Shown piece by piece: positions 8,961-16,553 of a DNA stretch of 64,000 nucleotides. Position numbers and translations under genes: made by a program. The notes beneath the pieces were generated by a model, which had not been told where the DNA came from, did not search any database, and saw nothing but the letters and a program-made list of their open reading frames with translations. The DNA comes from Bin87 sp034423595. Lineage in GTDB: Bacteria > Chloroflexota > Dehalococcoidia > Lucifugimonadales > UBA3495. The first letter of the stretch is position 1. Each line of letters starts with the position of its first letter. Location: NCBI GenBank assembly GCA_965207025.1, contig OZ242258.1, forward strand, positions 186,001-250,000. Direction: 5' to 3'.

Positions 8961-9473
8961 ATGCCGAACTATACGTACCGGGGCATCACGCTGAGCATCC
9001 CGGAGAACGATTCCGAGTACAAAGGTTACTTCGAGGCGGCTGGGGAAGGTCGGCTGGTGGTCAAGAAATGTGTTGACTGTGGTCTGCTGCGGGGCGAGCC
9101 GGGGCCGGCGTGCCCGTGGTGCACGTCGATCAATTGGGAGTGGCAGCAGGTGTCGGGCAAGGGGACAATCTACTCGTACCAGGTAGTGGCGCACACCGTG
9201 ATTCCCAGCTTCCGAGACCTCACTCCCTTCGCCATCGTTCTGGTAGAGCTCGACGAACAGCGGGGAGAGCCGGACGAGTTCGACGGCCTGCGCATCACCG
9301 GCAACCTGGTGGACGCTGACTTCAACATGGAGAAGGAGGAGAATGTCGGCATCGGCAAGCGCGTGGAAGCAGTGTTCCAGCCGGTGGAAGAGGGGTTCAT
9401 GCTGCCGCAGTGGAAGCTGATCGACGAGCCGGACCAGGGGTTCACGTGGTCGCACGAGGTGCCGGAGGGGTGA
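8961..9473 (+). CDS. DUF35 OB-fold/zinc-ribbon acyl-CoA-associated protein
   Basis: A 170-residue protein of the ChsH2/DUF35 type. An N-terminal helix region is followed by a rubredoxin-like zinc ribbon with CVDC and CPWC pairs (about residues 37-40 and 51-54) and an OB fold (about 60-140, KGTIYSYQVVAHTVIPSF). These proteins bind acyl-CoA and form complexes with thiolase-like or dehydratase partners. The gene follows the thiolase-like gene, which supports a two-subunit enzyme. A family C repeat separates the two genes, so cotranscription is likely but not certain. No strong ribosome site beyond GGAGAAG is seen. Confidence 0.85.
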   Translation: MPNYTYRGITLSIPENDSEYKGYFEAAGEGRLVVKKCVDCGLLRGEPGPACPWCTSINWEWQQVSGKGTIYSYQVVAHTVIPSFRDLTPFAIVLVELDEQRGEPDEFDGLRITGNLVDADFNMEKEENVGIGKRVEAVFQPVEEGFMLPQWKLIDEPDQGFTWSHEVPEG

Positions 9474-9548
9474 GCCAGTGGCCGATGGACGGGGAGCGGC
9501 CATGAAGTTTGCGCCGTCTGAACGTCGCAGTTGCAGGGGGGTGCCGAG

Positions 9549-10256
9549 ATGATAACCGCTATCCAGGACCTAGCAGAACAAGTGGCGATTGCCGCGGTCA
9601 CCAAAGCATACGGGCCAGTTGACGAAAACTTCAAAGTCAGGTTCAAGCGCAACTTCCAGGCCCGATTGGAGGTGAAGGAACGACGTTATCCAATTTACGA
9701 CGCCATAGACACTGCTTTCCATGAGGTATTTGAGGCAGGGATCAACGCTGCTATTGCAACCAGTGCAGCCTATAGCCTGCCACATATGCAAGCAAGCGGG
9801 GGATGGAATACGCCCATCAGCGACGAATGGCAAAGCACCATTGATGAGGTAGCGACGCAAGCGGCATACGAACACTTTGCTACTGCCCAACGGTTTTTCA
9901 ACAGTGGCCAGCATCTGTGGGCTGCTGAACGCTTGACCGACGCAGTAATCAGTTCGATAGCTGCTATCGCTGCTCGCAAAGGTTGGCCCCATGGAAACGA
10001 AATGGATGTCGTCAGCGCGGTGACCACGCTGGCTGCCGGCGAAACACCAGACGAAACTTCAGACCTTTACGAATTAATGCGATCAGCTTCGGAACAGGGT
10101 CAAGATTTGCTCAGCGCTTTCGGAGCTGCAATGGGACAACCCGATGCGGTACGGTTTGGTTACTACAGCGGTGCCGATGGGTCCGACGACGATGCCCAGC
10201 GTTTCGCCAAGGATACCGTGCAACTGGCCAACCGGATCGCTAGGACAACGCCGTGA
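9549..10256 (+). CDS. HEPN/PaREP1-like hypothetical protein
   Basis: A 235-residue protein starting at ATG 9549 behind a G-rich ribosome site. I do not recognise the N-terminal half. Residues about 105-150 contain FFNSGQHLWAAERLTDAVISS followed by a GWPHGNEMDVV segment, a pattern like PaREP1/HEPN helical proteins, where a helix pair precedes an aromatic-histidine turn. The stop overlaps the GTG start of the next gene, and that gene has a related helix pattern, so the two probably act together. The base composition is visibly less G+C-rich than the flanking metabolic genes, which hints at transfer. Confidence 0.5.
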   Translation: MITAIQDLAEQVAIAAVTKAYGPVDENFKVRFKRNFQARLEVKERRYPIYDAIDTAFHEVFEAGINAAIATSAAYSLPHMQASGGWNTPISDEWQSTIDEVATQAAYEHFATAQRFFNSGQHLWAAERLTDAVISSIAAIAARKGWPHGNEMDVVSAVTTLAAGETPDETSDLYELMRSASEQGQDLLSAFGAAMGQPDAVRFGYYSGADGSDDDAQRFAKDTVQLANRIARTTP

Positions 10257-10630
10257 CTACACTGGGCAGAAGCCAGCATATAACGGTAATCAGAGAATTT
10301 GCTAGCCGCGCCAACGCAGAGTTCGAGACCGGCAACGAATTCATAGCAGCCGAAATTCTTTGGGGAGCGTTCGCGCACGGCTTGATTGCCGCCGCGTCGC
10401 TCAACGAGTGGCACTACACCAGCCACGAATCGCTGAAACAGGTAGCCCGCAACCTTGTCCAAACGCAAGGCTTACAGCGTTGGCAGTCAGACTTCGCATC
10501 TGCTGAACGCCTACACATACACTTCTACCACGGACGTTTAGATCCCTTGGGACTGACCCAAGCCAGAGTGGCGACCAGATTGGCCATCGACCGATTGTTG
10601 AATCTGCTTGAAAACGAACACCACAAATAA
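10253..10630 (+). CDS. Small HEPN/PaREP1-like hypothetical protein
   Basis: A 125-residue protein starting at GTG 10253, overlapping the previous stop by four bases (GTGA), so translational coupling is expected. EFETGNEFIAAEILWGAFAHG followed by SLNEWHYTSHESL fits the PaREP1/HEPN-like helical core. No RNase-type R-x4-6-H motif is clear. Function unknown; the pairing with the preceding gene is the main clue. Confidence 0.5.
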   Translation: MTTLGRSQHITVIREFASRANAEFETGNEFIAAEILWGAFAHGLIAAASLNEWHYTSHESLKQVARNLVQTQGLQRWQSDFASAERLHIHFYHGRLDPLGLTQARVATRLAIDRLLNLLENEHHK

Positions 10631-10641
10631 GGAGTTTCACG

Positions 10642-10957
10642 ATGAAAGCAGTGACAACAACAATTAGTGGCCTTCATGATTGTATCGAGCCTCATCGCGT
10701 GTTCGTCGCCATCGGATGAAGAGATCGAGGACAAAAGCGCAGAAATCGCTGGTCGGTTTATGGCAGCACTCTTTTCCACTATGTCTAGCGCAGAATGCGA
10801 GGGGATCTTGGACGAATTATTGAAAAATGGCCAGAAGTCGAAGCTATGGATCCAGATGATAATGCCAGCAATCGTACAAAAAGTGGCAGAATTGAAAGCC
10901 GTATCGAATGATTTGGACGATCTGGAGAAGGAGCTGGACAAAGCTGTTTGCAAGTAG
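10642..10957 (+). pseudogene. Small lipoprotein gene with an apparent frameshift in the signal peptide
   Basis: A good ribosome site (AAGGAG, about 7 bases upstream) precedes ATG 10642, which reads MKAVTTTI and then leaves frame, ending at a stop at 10717-10719. One base later the other frame continues VAFMIVSSLIAC (from 10667) followed by a soluble 80-residue helical domain to 10957. Joining the two frames at about 10664-10667 gives a textbook lipoprotein signal with lipobox LIAC. So either one base was gained (mutation or sequencing/assembly error) or a GTG at 10667 is used. The mature domain is acidic and unrecognised. Confidence 0.6.
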
Positions 10958-11010
10958 CCGATGCTGGTACGAAATGCGAACAGTGAATCAGCTAGATACC
11001 GGCCAAGAGA

Positions 11011-11709
11011 TCATAGGCGTGTCTCGGGCGCACTCAGCGATGCGCTGGCCGGTTGGAATAGCCATACTTCCGTTTGGGCCGGTAGATTCCGCTCGATGAA
11101 CTCGAACCGGTCGGCTTGGAGACGCCGCACTTCCGGCTGGCGCTTGAGCCACCCGTCAGGGGGCAGCAACTCGCACTCCGACGAGTGCAAACCCGGTATG
11201 GTGTAGTGCATCGGGATGACTACGCGGGGTTGTAATCTCTGTACCAGCGAGTCCACCTGCTCATAGGTCAGCAGGTGGTTGGAGTCGTCCACCGTTACCA
11301 GTAGCACGTCGACGTCGCCAACGGCCTGGGCCACGTCCGCCGGCCATTCCACTCGGTTGTCGCCGGTGTGCAAGAACCGGACGCCGTTGGATTCCAACCG
11401 GTACATCACGTTGGGGAAGTCGCGGAGGCGGGAGGCGCCGGAGTGAAGGTCCTGGACGCCGCGTATCCCGAGATCGCCGGCGGCGAAGTCGCCGGGTATC
11501 CGCAGGATCGACGCCGCTTCAGGCAGGCGGTCAACGGCGTCGTGGTCGAAATGCGCGTGGGTAATCAGCCCCAGATCGCAGCGCACTTCCGGGAACAAGC
11601 GGGAGAACCAGTAGCGGTCAGCCGCGTTACGATAGGGGTCGGCTATGACCGTCACTCCGCCCGGCGTTTCCCAGCGGAAGGCGCAATGGCCGAAGTAGGT
11701 GAGCTTCAC
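11011..11709 (-). CDS. MBL-fold metal-dependent hydrolase
   Basis: A 232-residue metallo-beta-lactamase-fold protein resembling the UPF0173/L-ascorbate-lactonase-like group. The metal motif HAHFDHD is at about residues 51-57, with a later TGD segment (HTGDNRVEW) and PMHY (VVIPMHYTIPG) giving the remaining ligands. It begins at MKLTYFGHCAFRW, typical for the family, and has no signal peptide. It is transcribed toward the lipoprotein gene. Substrate unknown. Confidence 0.8.
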   Translation of the reverse strand: MKLTYFGHCAFRWETPGGVTVIADPYRNAADRYWFSRLFPEVRCDLGLITHAHFDHDAVDRLPEAASILRIPGDFAAGDLGIRGVQDLHSGASRLRDFPNVMYRLESNGVRFLHTGDNRVEWPADVAQAVGDVDVLLVTVDDSNHLLTYEQVDSLVQRLQPRVVIPMHYTIPGLHSSECELLPPDGWLKRQPEVRRLQADRFEFIERNLPAQTEVWLFQPASASLSAPETRL

Positions 11710-11730
11710 GTTCGTGGCCTGATTCGGCGA

Positions 11731-11758
11731 GATTGCCGCGCTGCGCTCGCAATGACAG
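11731..11758. repeat. Short repeat, family D arm
   Basis: GCGAGATTGCCGCGCTGCGC followed by TCGCAATGAC matches the sequence found in both arms of the 136-bp element at 17975-18110. It lies between the MBL hydrolase and the SnoaL-like gene. Confidence 0.55.
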
Positions 11759-11779
11759 ACTGCGAGTTCGAATGGTCGG

Positions 11780-12196
11780 CTAGTCGGCCTTGCGCCACAT
11801 TTCGTAGCCGATCTCCTTGCTGATGAGGCCGTCGCGCATCTCGAAAATGTGGACGAGGCGCATTTCGACCTGCGTGCCCGGATTCAGTGGCAGGTAACCC
11901 TCGCCGGTGAGGCGGAAGCGCACAACGCTGTCGTCCACAACCCGGTCTTCGGTGGCGAAGCGTTGCAGCGTCTCGAATTCGACGTCCTCCATCTTGGCGA
12001 ACATCTCAGTGTAGTTGTCAGCCACGGCGCGCTTGCCCTCGAAACGCAGCCCGCGGGCCGGCGCTTCCCACACCACGTCGTCGGTGTAGAGATCAAGGGC
12101 GGCCTCGACTTCGTTGGTGGCTTCGGAATGGAAATGCGCTTCTACTGCGGCAAGGTTAGCGGTGATAATGTCGGTTTGTTGTGCGGCAGAGGACAT
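11780..12196 (-). CDS. SnoaL/NTF2-like protein
   Basis: A 138-residue protein with the cone-shaped NTF2/SnoaL fold pattern: an N-terminal helix ITANLAAVEAHF, then EAALDLYTDDVVWEAPARG, then beta strands ending in VHIFEMRDGLISKEIGYEMW. Members are small-molecule isomerases, cyclases or binding proteins. Start ATG 12196 is chosen because GAGAGGAG lies about 9 bases upstream; an in-frame start at 12271 has no such site and adds a non-homologous stretch. Function undetermined. Confidence 0.75.
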   Translation of the reverse strand: MSSAAQQTDIITANLAAVEAHFHSEATNEVEAALDLYTDDVVWEAPARGLRFEGKRAVADNYTEMFAKMEDVEFETLQRFATEDRVVDDSVVRFRLTGEGYLPLNPGTQVEMRLVHIFEMRDGLISKEIGYEMWRKAD

Positions 12197-12300
12197 AGCA
12201 ACGGCTCCTCTCAATAGTTGCGTTTCTTGACACGTTTGTGGGCCGCCGATAGCATCCGGCAAGGCGGCCACGGGTACAGCGCGGCCGGGAGGGAAATTTC

Positions 12301-13410
12301 ATGCAAAGCATTACAATCGACCGCAGCAAGCCCCTGCGCGAGGAGTCTAACACAGGGCATAACCGCTGGCATCCGGACATTGCGCCGGTGGTGGAGGTTG
12401 ACGAAGGCGAGGAGGTGACGCTGGAGACGCGGGACGCTTTCGACGGGCAGATGCGGCCAGGCGTCACGGAGGCCGACTTTGGTGGCATGGACGCGGGGGT
12501 GATCCATCCTTTAACGGGGCCGGTTGCGGTAAAGGGCGCTGCGCCGGGTGATTTGCTGGAAGTGGAATTTGTAGATATTCAACCGCAGCCCTATGCATTC
12601 AGCGTGATTTTCCCCGGTTTCGGGTTCCTGCGGGATGTGTTCACCGACCCGTTCATGGTGCATTGGAGCATCGCCGACGGGTATGCGACTTCTGACCAGA
12701 TACCGGGCGTGCGAGTACCCGGCGCGTCGTTCATGGGAGTGTCCGGCGTCGCCCCGTCTCACGCGCAGCTGGAGGCATGGACGCGGCGGGAAGCGGAACT
12801 GGCGGAGCGCGGCGGTGTGGCTCTACCGCCCGACGCGGCCGGCGCGGTTCCCGTTTCCGGCGTCGGAGCGACTCACGGCATCCGCACGCTGCCGCCCCGG
12901 GAGAACGGCGGCAACTTTGACGTGAAGCAGCTATCCACCGGCTCCAAGCTGCTGCTGCCGGTGGCGGTGGACGGCGCGCTGTTCTCCACCGGCGACGGCC
13001 ACTTTGCCCAGGGCGATGGCGAAGTGTGCGTGACAGCGGTGGAGATGGGAGCGACCTGCACGGTCCGGTTCCGGGTGCTCAAAGGCGAGGCAGCCCGGCA
13101 TAATATCCGCTGGCCGCGCTTCAGCCGGGACGACTACTACATCGCGCCGGAGTGGGCCGCGCCGCGGCGTTTCGTCGCCACCATGGGAATGCCGGTTACG
13201 GATGACGGCGTGAATGACGGCGAGAACGTTACGCTGGCCTGCCGCAACGCCATCCTGAACATGATCGACCTGCTACAGGAGCGCGGGTTCAGCCGCGACC
13301 AGGCCTACGTGATTTGCAGCGTGGCTGTGGACCTGAAGGTGAGCAACGTGGTGGACGTGCCCAACTACACGGTGTCGGCGTTCCTGCCGGAGGATTTGTT
13401 CGTGGGGTAG
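12301..13410 (+). CDS. Acetamidase/formamidase family amidohydrolase
   Basis: A 369-residue FmdA/AmdA-type enzyme that hydrolyses short-chain or formamide-like amides to acid plus ammonia. It carries the family's HNRWHPDIAPV opening, the G-A-P-G-D-L-L-EVE segment, the GGNFDVKQL segment and the FSTGDGHFAQGDGEVC metal-site region. A GGAGG ribosome site lies about 8 bases before ATG 12301. Its 3' end overlaps the oppositely oriented HIRAN gene by 46 bp. Confidence 0.9.
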   Translation: MQSITIDRSKPLREESNTGHNRWHPDIAPVVEVDEGEEVTLETRDAFDGQMRPGVTEADFGGMDAGVIHPLTGPVAVKGAAPGDLLEVEFVDIQPQPYAFSVIFPGFGFLRDVFTDPFMVHWSIADGYATSDQIPGVRVPGASFMGVSGVAPSHAQLEAWTRREAELAERGGVALPPDAAGAVPVSGVGATHGIRTLPPRENGGNFDVKQLSTGSKLLLPVAVDGALFSTGDGHFAQGDGEVCVTAVEMGATCTVRFRVLKGEAARHNIRWPRFSRDDYYIAPEWAAPRRFVATMGMPVTDDGVNDGENVTLACRNAILNMIDLLQERGFSRDQAYVICSVAVDLKVSNVVDVPNYTVSAFLPEDLFVG

Positions 13411-14159
13411 GAGGCCGCGGGGGCGATGGGTTGGTATTGCGGCAAGTCTTCCATGCGAAAGCCAGGCGGGAGCTTGCCGGTGAAATCCACTAGGAGGCGG
13501 TGGCTTATCGGAGCGTGATGGTTCACTTGGACCACGACAGCCTTGGCGTCATCAACTATCCAGTCTCCATCTTGTTGCAGATCATCGACTAGATAGCGGG
13601 GCAGCCATCCAATGTGAAGGCCGTCCTCTGTGGAGACCATAATCGCCAGCGTCGCTGACGGACTGTCGGTTTGGGGAGACAAATGGAGCGCTTCGCCAGG
13701 TTGCAGTGATTCGGTGCGTAGTATGGTTTGACGTTCTCTGTGGCGTAAGCCATGCACCATACAACGATAGGTGAAGCGGCCTTCGCGCCCAGCGATCAGC
13801 GGTGGAAACACCAAAAAGTTATCGGTGTGTTTGAGGCCGCTGGACATTGCTAGTTCCGTTACCTCGTCGGCGTTCTCGTCCAGACCCAGACGACGCAAGT
13901 ATTCTGGCCGGTCAGGGCGGCTTGCGTTCATTACGCGGTTGCGGAACAGCGGGAACAAATCGTCGGACTGATAACGCTCCTGGAGTTCCGGAAAGCCCAC
14001 AATTGGGAAGAAGTGAGCCGCTTTCCTGGCGTCTTCAACGCCACTGATGTATGAAAATTCGTAGGTTGTGGGCTGTACGCTTTGGTCAGCATCCAACTGT
14101 CCCACGGGGAACCATTGCCGACTCTTGTGGTCTTGCCAAGCCAAGTAGAGGGTTGTCAT
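13365..14159 (-). CDS. HIRAN-domain protein, partner of HipA-like kinase
   Basis: A 264-residue protein of the family that starts LYLAWQDxxxRxWFPVG. The N-terminal half (to about 130) includes SDDLFPLFRNRVMNASRPDR, and the C-terminal part (about 135-235) has a HIRAN-like pattern, MVHGLRHRERQTILRTESL followed by GLHIGWLPRYL. HIRAN domains bind DNA ends or unusual DNA in other proteins. Its ATG overlaps the stop of the HipA-like kinase gene by four bases, which indicates translational coupling. The pair resembles a toxin-antitoxin module in which this protein would be the modulator; that is inference. Confidence 0.72.
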   Translation of the reverse strand: MTTLYLAWQDHKSRQWFPVGQLDADQSVQPTTYEFSYISGVEDARKAAHFFPIVGFPELQERYQSDDLFPLFRNRVMNASRPDRPEYLRRLGLDENADEVTELAMSSGLKHTDNFLVFPPLIAGREGRFTYRCMVHGLRHRERQTILRTESLQPGEALHLSPQTDSPSATLAIMVSTEDGLHIGWLPRYLVDDLQQDGDWIVDDAKAVVVQVNHHAPISHRLLVDFTGKLPPGFRMEDLPQYQPIAPAASYPTNKSSGRNADTV

Positions 14160-15085
14160 TTGACGCTCCGTAGCAATTCAGCTTTGCTGGTGATCACAAA
14201 CTGGTAGGCGAAGTTCTTGGCTATGTCTGACATCAAAACCGGCGGGATTCTAGAGATTACATTCCGAAATGCTGCGTCAGGTGTATTGCCTAACCGTTCC
14301 AAGCCGGGCCTTGCAATCTCAGGCTGCCATCGACTAATCAACTGGGCCAATCGTAATGGAGAAAATGCCACTCGGCGGTTTTCGTCTGCGTACACTCTCC
14401 CTTTACCTCGCTTCCCCCGACCCCCTACGATGTAGTTTAGCATCCTGTTCTCCGAGAGGATCCGTTGCCGCCGGTCATCGTTCAACTCTCGCCCAAGTGA
14501 TGACGCATGGTCATATGAAGGCGCAACTCGAAACAGCGACATTCCTGCTACCATTCTAATCTGCCAATTTTGGTTCAATATTATCATCCAGTTTTCGTGG
14601 TGTCGGTCAGTGTTCCCTATCAGACCATCGAGCATGGCAAACAAAGCCAATTCACTGAGGGTGTCCTCGAAATCCAGAAGTCCGTTTTCGGCTGACCAGG
14701 AGATTGCCTTGATGATGTTCTTTATGTTGTGGTCAGACTGGCCGAATCGACGGGCAATATCGTACCGGCTGACTACATTAGCCAAGACCTCGTTCCCGTG
14801 GAAACATTGCAGGCCTGACGGATTGAACGATTTAGAGATGGTACCGAGATCGCCGTCGATTTTGGCCAACTGAATCTCGGCGCATGGAACGCCGATCAGA
14901 TTGGCGATCTCGGCGGCTAGTTTTTCGGACCAAATCTCGCTGAGGTTGGTTGGTCGAGGCTTTTTGTAAAGCCACAACTCACCGCCGGGCCCTTCTATCC
15001 AGAACTTCTCACGACTGCCTAGTTCCTCATACTGAGCACTTTCGTATTCGGCTACATCAATGATCGGATAAAGATCGTCCGCCAC
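14156..15085 (-). CDS. HipA-like serine/threonine kinase
   Basis: A 309-residue HipA/PI3-4-kinase-like protein. Visible kinase features are the ATP-lysine region LWLYKKP (about 38-43), the catalytic loop LIGNTDRHHENW (about 155-166, Asp160 and Asn165) and the metal-binding YDHASSLG (about 191-198). HipA phosphorylates glutamyl-tRNA synthetase to cause growth arrest; the target here is unknown. The start is taken as GTG 15085, five bases after the CaiB/BaiF stop, because the upstream open frame lies antiparallel to nothing but inside the CoA-transferase gene in another frame. Base composition is noticeably more A+T-rich than that gene. Confidence 0.78.
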   Translation of the reverse strand: MADDLYPIIDVAEYESAQYEELGSREKFWIEGPGGELWLYKKPRPTNLSEIWSEKLAAEIANLIGVPCAEIQLAKIDGDLGTISKSFNPSGLQCFHGNEVLANVVSRYDIARRFGQSDHNIKNIIKAISWSAENGLLDFEDTLSELALFAMLDGLIGNTDRHHENWMIILNQNWQIRMVAGMSLFRVAPSYDHASSLGRELNDDRRQRILSENRMLNYIVGGRGKRGKGRVYADENRRVAFSPLRLAQLISRWQPEIARPGLERLGNTPDAAFRNVISRIPPVLMSDIAKNFAYQFVITSKAELLRSVK

Positions 15086-15090
15086 TGTTG

Positions 15091-16407
15091 CTAAATCACC
15101 CCGCCCTCGGCGTACAGCAGCATCTGCGAGTTGGTTAGGCCGAGTTCGCCCTGCAATATCTCGCTGTTGTGCTCGCCGATTAGCGGAGCGCGTCGGCTGA
15201 TGCGCCACGGGGAGCCGTTGAAGAGCATGGCAGGGCCGGGGTAGGTGAAGGTGAGGCCGAGTTCGGGGTGCTCCACCTCCTTGAAGAATTCGCGGTCGGT
15301 GAGATGGTCGTCGCCGACGATTTCGTCCATGCTGCGGATGGCGCCCCAGGGGAAATCGCGCTGCTGGCCTCCGTGGAAGGAGTCCAGCAGCGTGGAGTTC
15401 ATAAAGAAGTTTTTCATCACCTGGACGATGTGGTCGTTCTCGGCGGCGATAACCTCGGGATCCTGGTAACGCTCGTCGGTCAAGTCGTCGGCCATGCCGG
15501 ACTGGTCGAACCAATCGGCCAGCAGTTTCAGACGCGCCGGCGTCAGGTTGGTGCCGGAGCGAGTGGTGTTGAGCCAGCCGCCGTCGCCGGTGGGGAACTG
15601 AATGGCCGGGGACATGTCGGGCGCGGCGTGGCGTCCGGTGTGTCGCTGCACCACCTCGCCGGTGGACAGGTAGATGGCGATGGCTCCCTCGGTGGTCAGG
15701 GCGCAGGCCTCGTGTATGGAGGCGTCGATGTACTGGCCTTCGCCGGAAAGGAAGCGGTAGTACAGCGCAGCCATGATGCCGATGTAGGCGTAGTGGGCGC
15801 CGATGTGCCAGGAATTGCCGCCGCCGGGAGCGATGGGCGGCGGGTTGGGCACGTCGATGGCATCGTAGCCTGACGATGCCATTTGCCCACCGCCGGCCAT
15901 CTGGGTGATGTCGCTGCTGACGTAGTCGCGCCAGGGACCGGTCTGTCCGTAGGGCGTCAGCGAGCACATGATGAGGCTGGGGTTGTCGGCGGATAGGGTC
16001 TCATAGCCGAGGCCCAGTGATTCCAGGTGGCCGGGCTTGCGGCTTTCCAGCACGATGTCGGCGGTGGTGGCCAGGCGCTTGAAAATCTCCTGGCCCTGCG
16101 GGGTCTCCAGGTTCAAGGTGATGCCGCGCTTGGAAGTGTTGTAGTGCCAGAAGGACAGGCTGCGTTCTCGGTGGGGAACGTCGTCCATGAACGGGCCGAA
16201 GTTGCGGCAGGCCTCGCCGCCTGGCGGCTCGATCTTGATGAGGTCTGCGCCGTTGTCGGCCATGAGCTTGCCGCAGAACTGGCCCTTCTCGTCGCAGATT
16301 TCCAGCACGCGCAGGCCGTCGAGCGCGCCGGGAAGGCTGAGGTTGGCGGGCTGTGCGCCGCCAATGTCAACACTTTCTTGCTGATTGCCATTGTTCGAGG
16401 AAGTCAT
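15091..16407 (-). CDS. CaiB/BaiF (class III) CoA-transferase
   Basis: A 438-residue family III CoA-transferase, which moves CoA between carboxylic acids through an aspartyl-CoA intermediate. Family features include GALDGLRVLEICDEKGQFCGKLMADNGADLIKIEPPGG at the N-terminus, NTSKRGITLNLETPQG, a SLTPYGQTGPWRDY segment and a C-terminal GEHNSEIL close. The normal FADSWAD-type region is diverged, so the reaction is not certain. It is the second of two paralogues in tandem on the minus strand; two short inverted repeats separate them. Substrate unknown. Confidence 0.88.
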   Translation of the reverse strand: MTSSNNGNQQESVDIGGAQPANLSLPGALDGLRVLEICDEKGQFCGKLMADNGADLIKIEPPGGEACRNFGPFMDDVPHRERSLSFWHYNTSKRGITLNLETPQGQEIFKRLATTADIVLESRKPGHLESLGLGYETLSADNPSLIMCSLTPYGQTGPWRDYVSSDITQMAGGGQMASSGYDAIDVPNPPPIAPGGGNSWHIGAHYAYIGIMAALYYRFLSGEGQYIDASIHEACALTTEGAIAIYLSTGEVVQRHTGRHAAPDMSPAIQFPTGDGGWLNTTRSGTNLTPARLKLLADWFDQSGMADDLTDERYQDPEVIAAENDHIVQVMKNFFMNSTLLDSFHGGQQRDFPWGAIRSMDEIVGDDHLTDREFFKEVEHPELGLTFTYPGPAMLFNGSPWRISRRAPLIGEHNSEILQGELGLTNSQMLLYAEGGVI

Positions 16408-16431
16408 CGCAGCGTCTCCTTAATTCAAAAT

Positions 16432-16460
16432 CGTCATTCCCGCGAAAGCGGGAATCCAGA
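16432..16460. repeat. Short palindromic repeat, family B copy 1
   Basis: CGTCATTCCCGCGAAAGCGG with GAATCCAGA: hairpin arms ATTCCCGC and GCGGGAAT. Eight copies of this family are found in the window, always between genes. Confidence 0.75.
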
Positions 16461-16506
16461 ATAGATAATCATCAGTTTCGTTCCCGATTCGCTTCACCTT
16501 GCGGTA

Positions 16507-16535
16507 TCTGGATTCCGGCGGAAGCCGGAATGACG
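16507..16535. repeat. Short palindromic repeat, family B copy 2
   Basis: TCTGGATTCCGGCGGAAGCC then GGAATGACG, in opposite orientation to copy 1 and 47 bp from its end. The two form a larger inverted pair between the CoA-transferase genes. Confidence 0.75.
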
Positions 16536-16553
16536 TGGTGAAATTGACAACAA

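Noticed and set aside
10961..11206. Small plus-strand open frame after the lipoprotein
   Set aside because: Largely antisense to the MBL-fold gene, no ribosome site, no domain.
15086..15967. Upstream extension of the HipA-like kinase frame into the CoA-transferase gene
   Set aside because: The extension is in another frame of the same strand inside a certain CaiB/BaiF gene and is Arg/His-rich without kinase similarity; GTG 15085 fits better.
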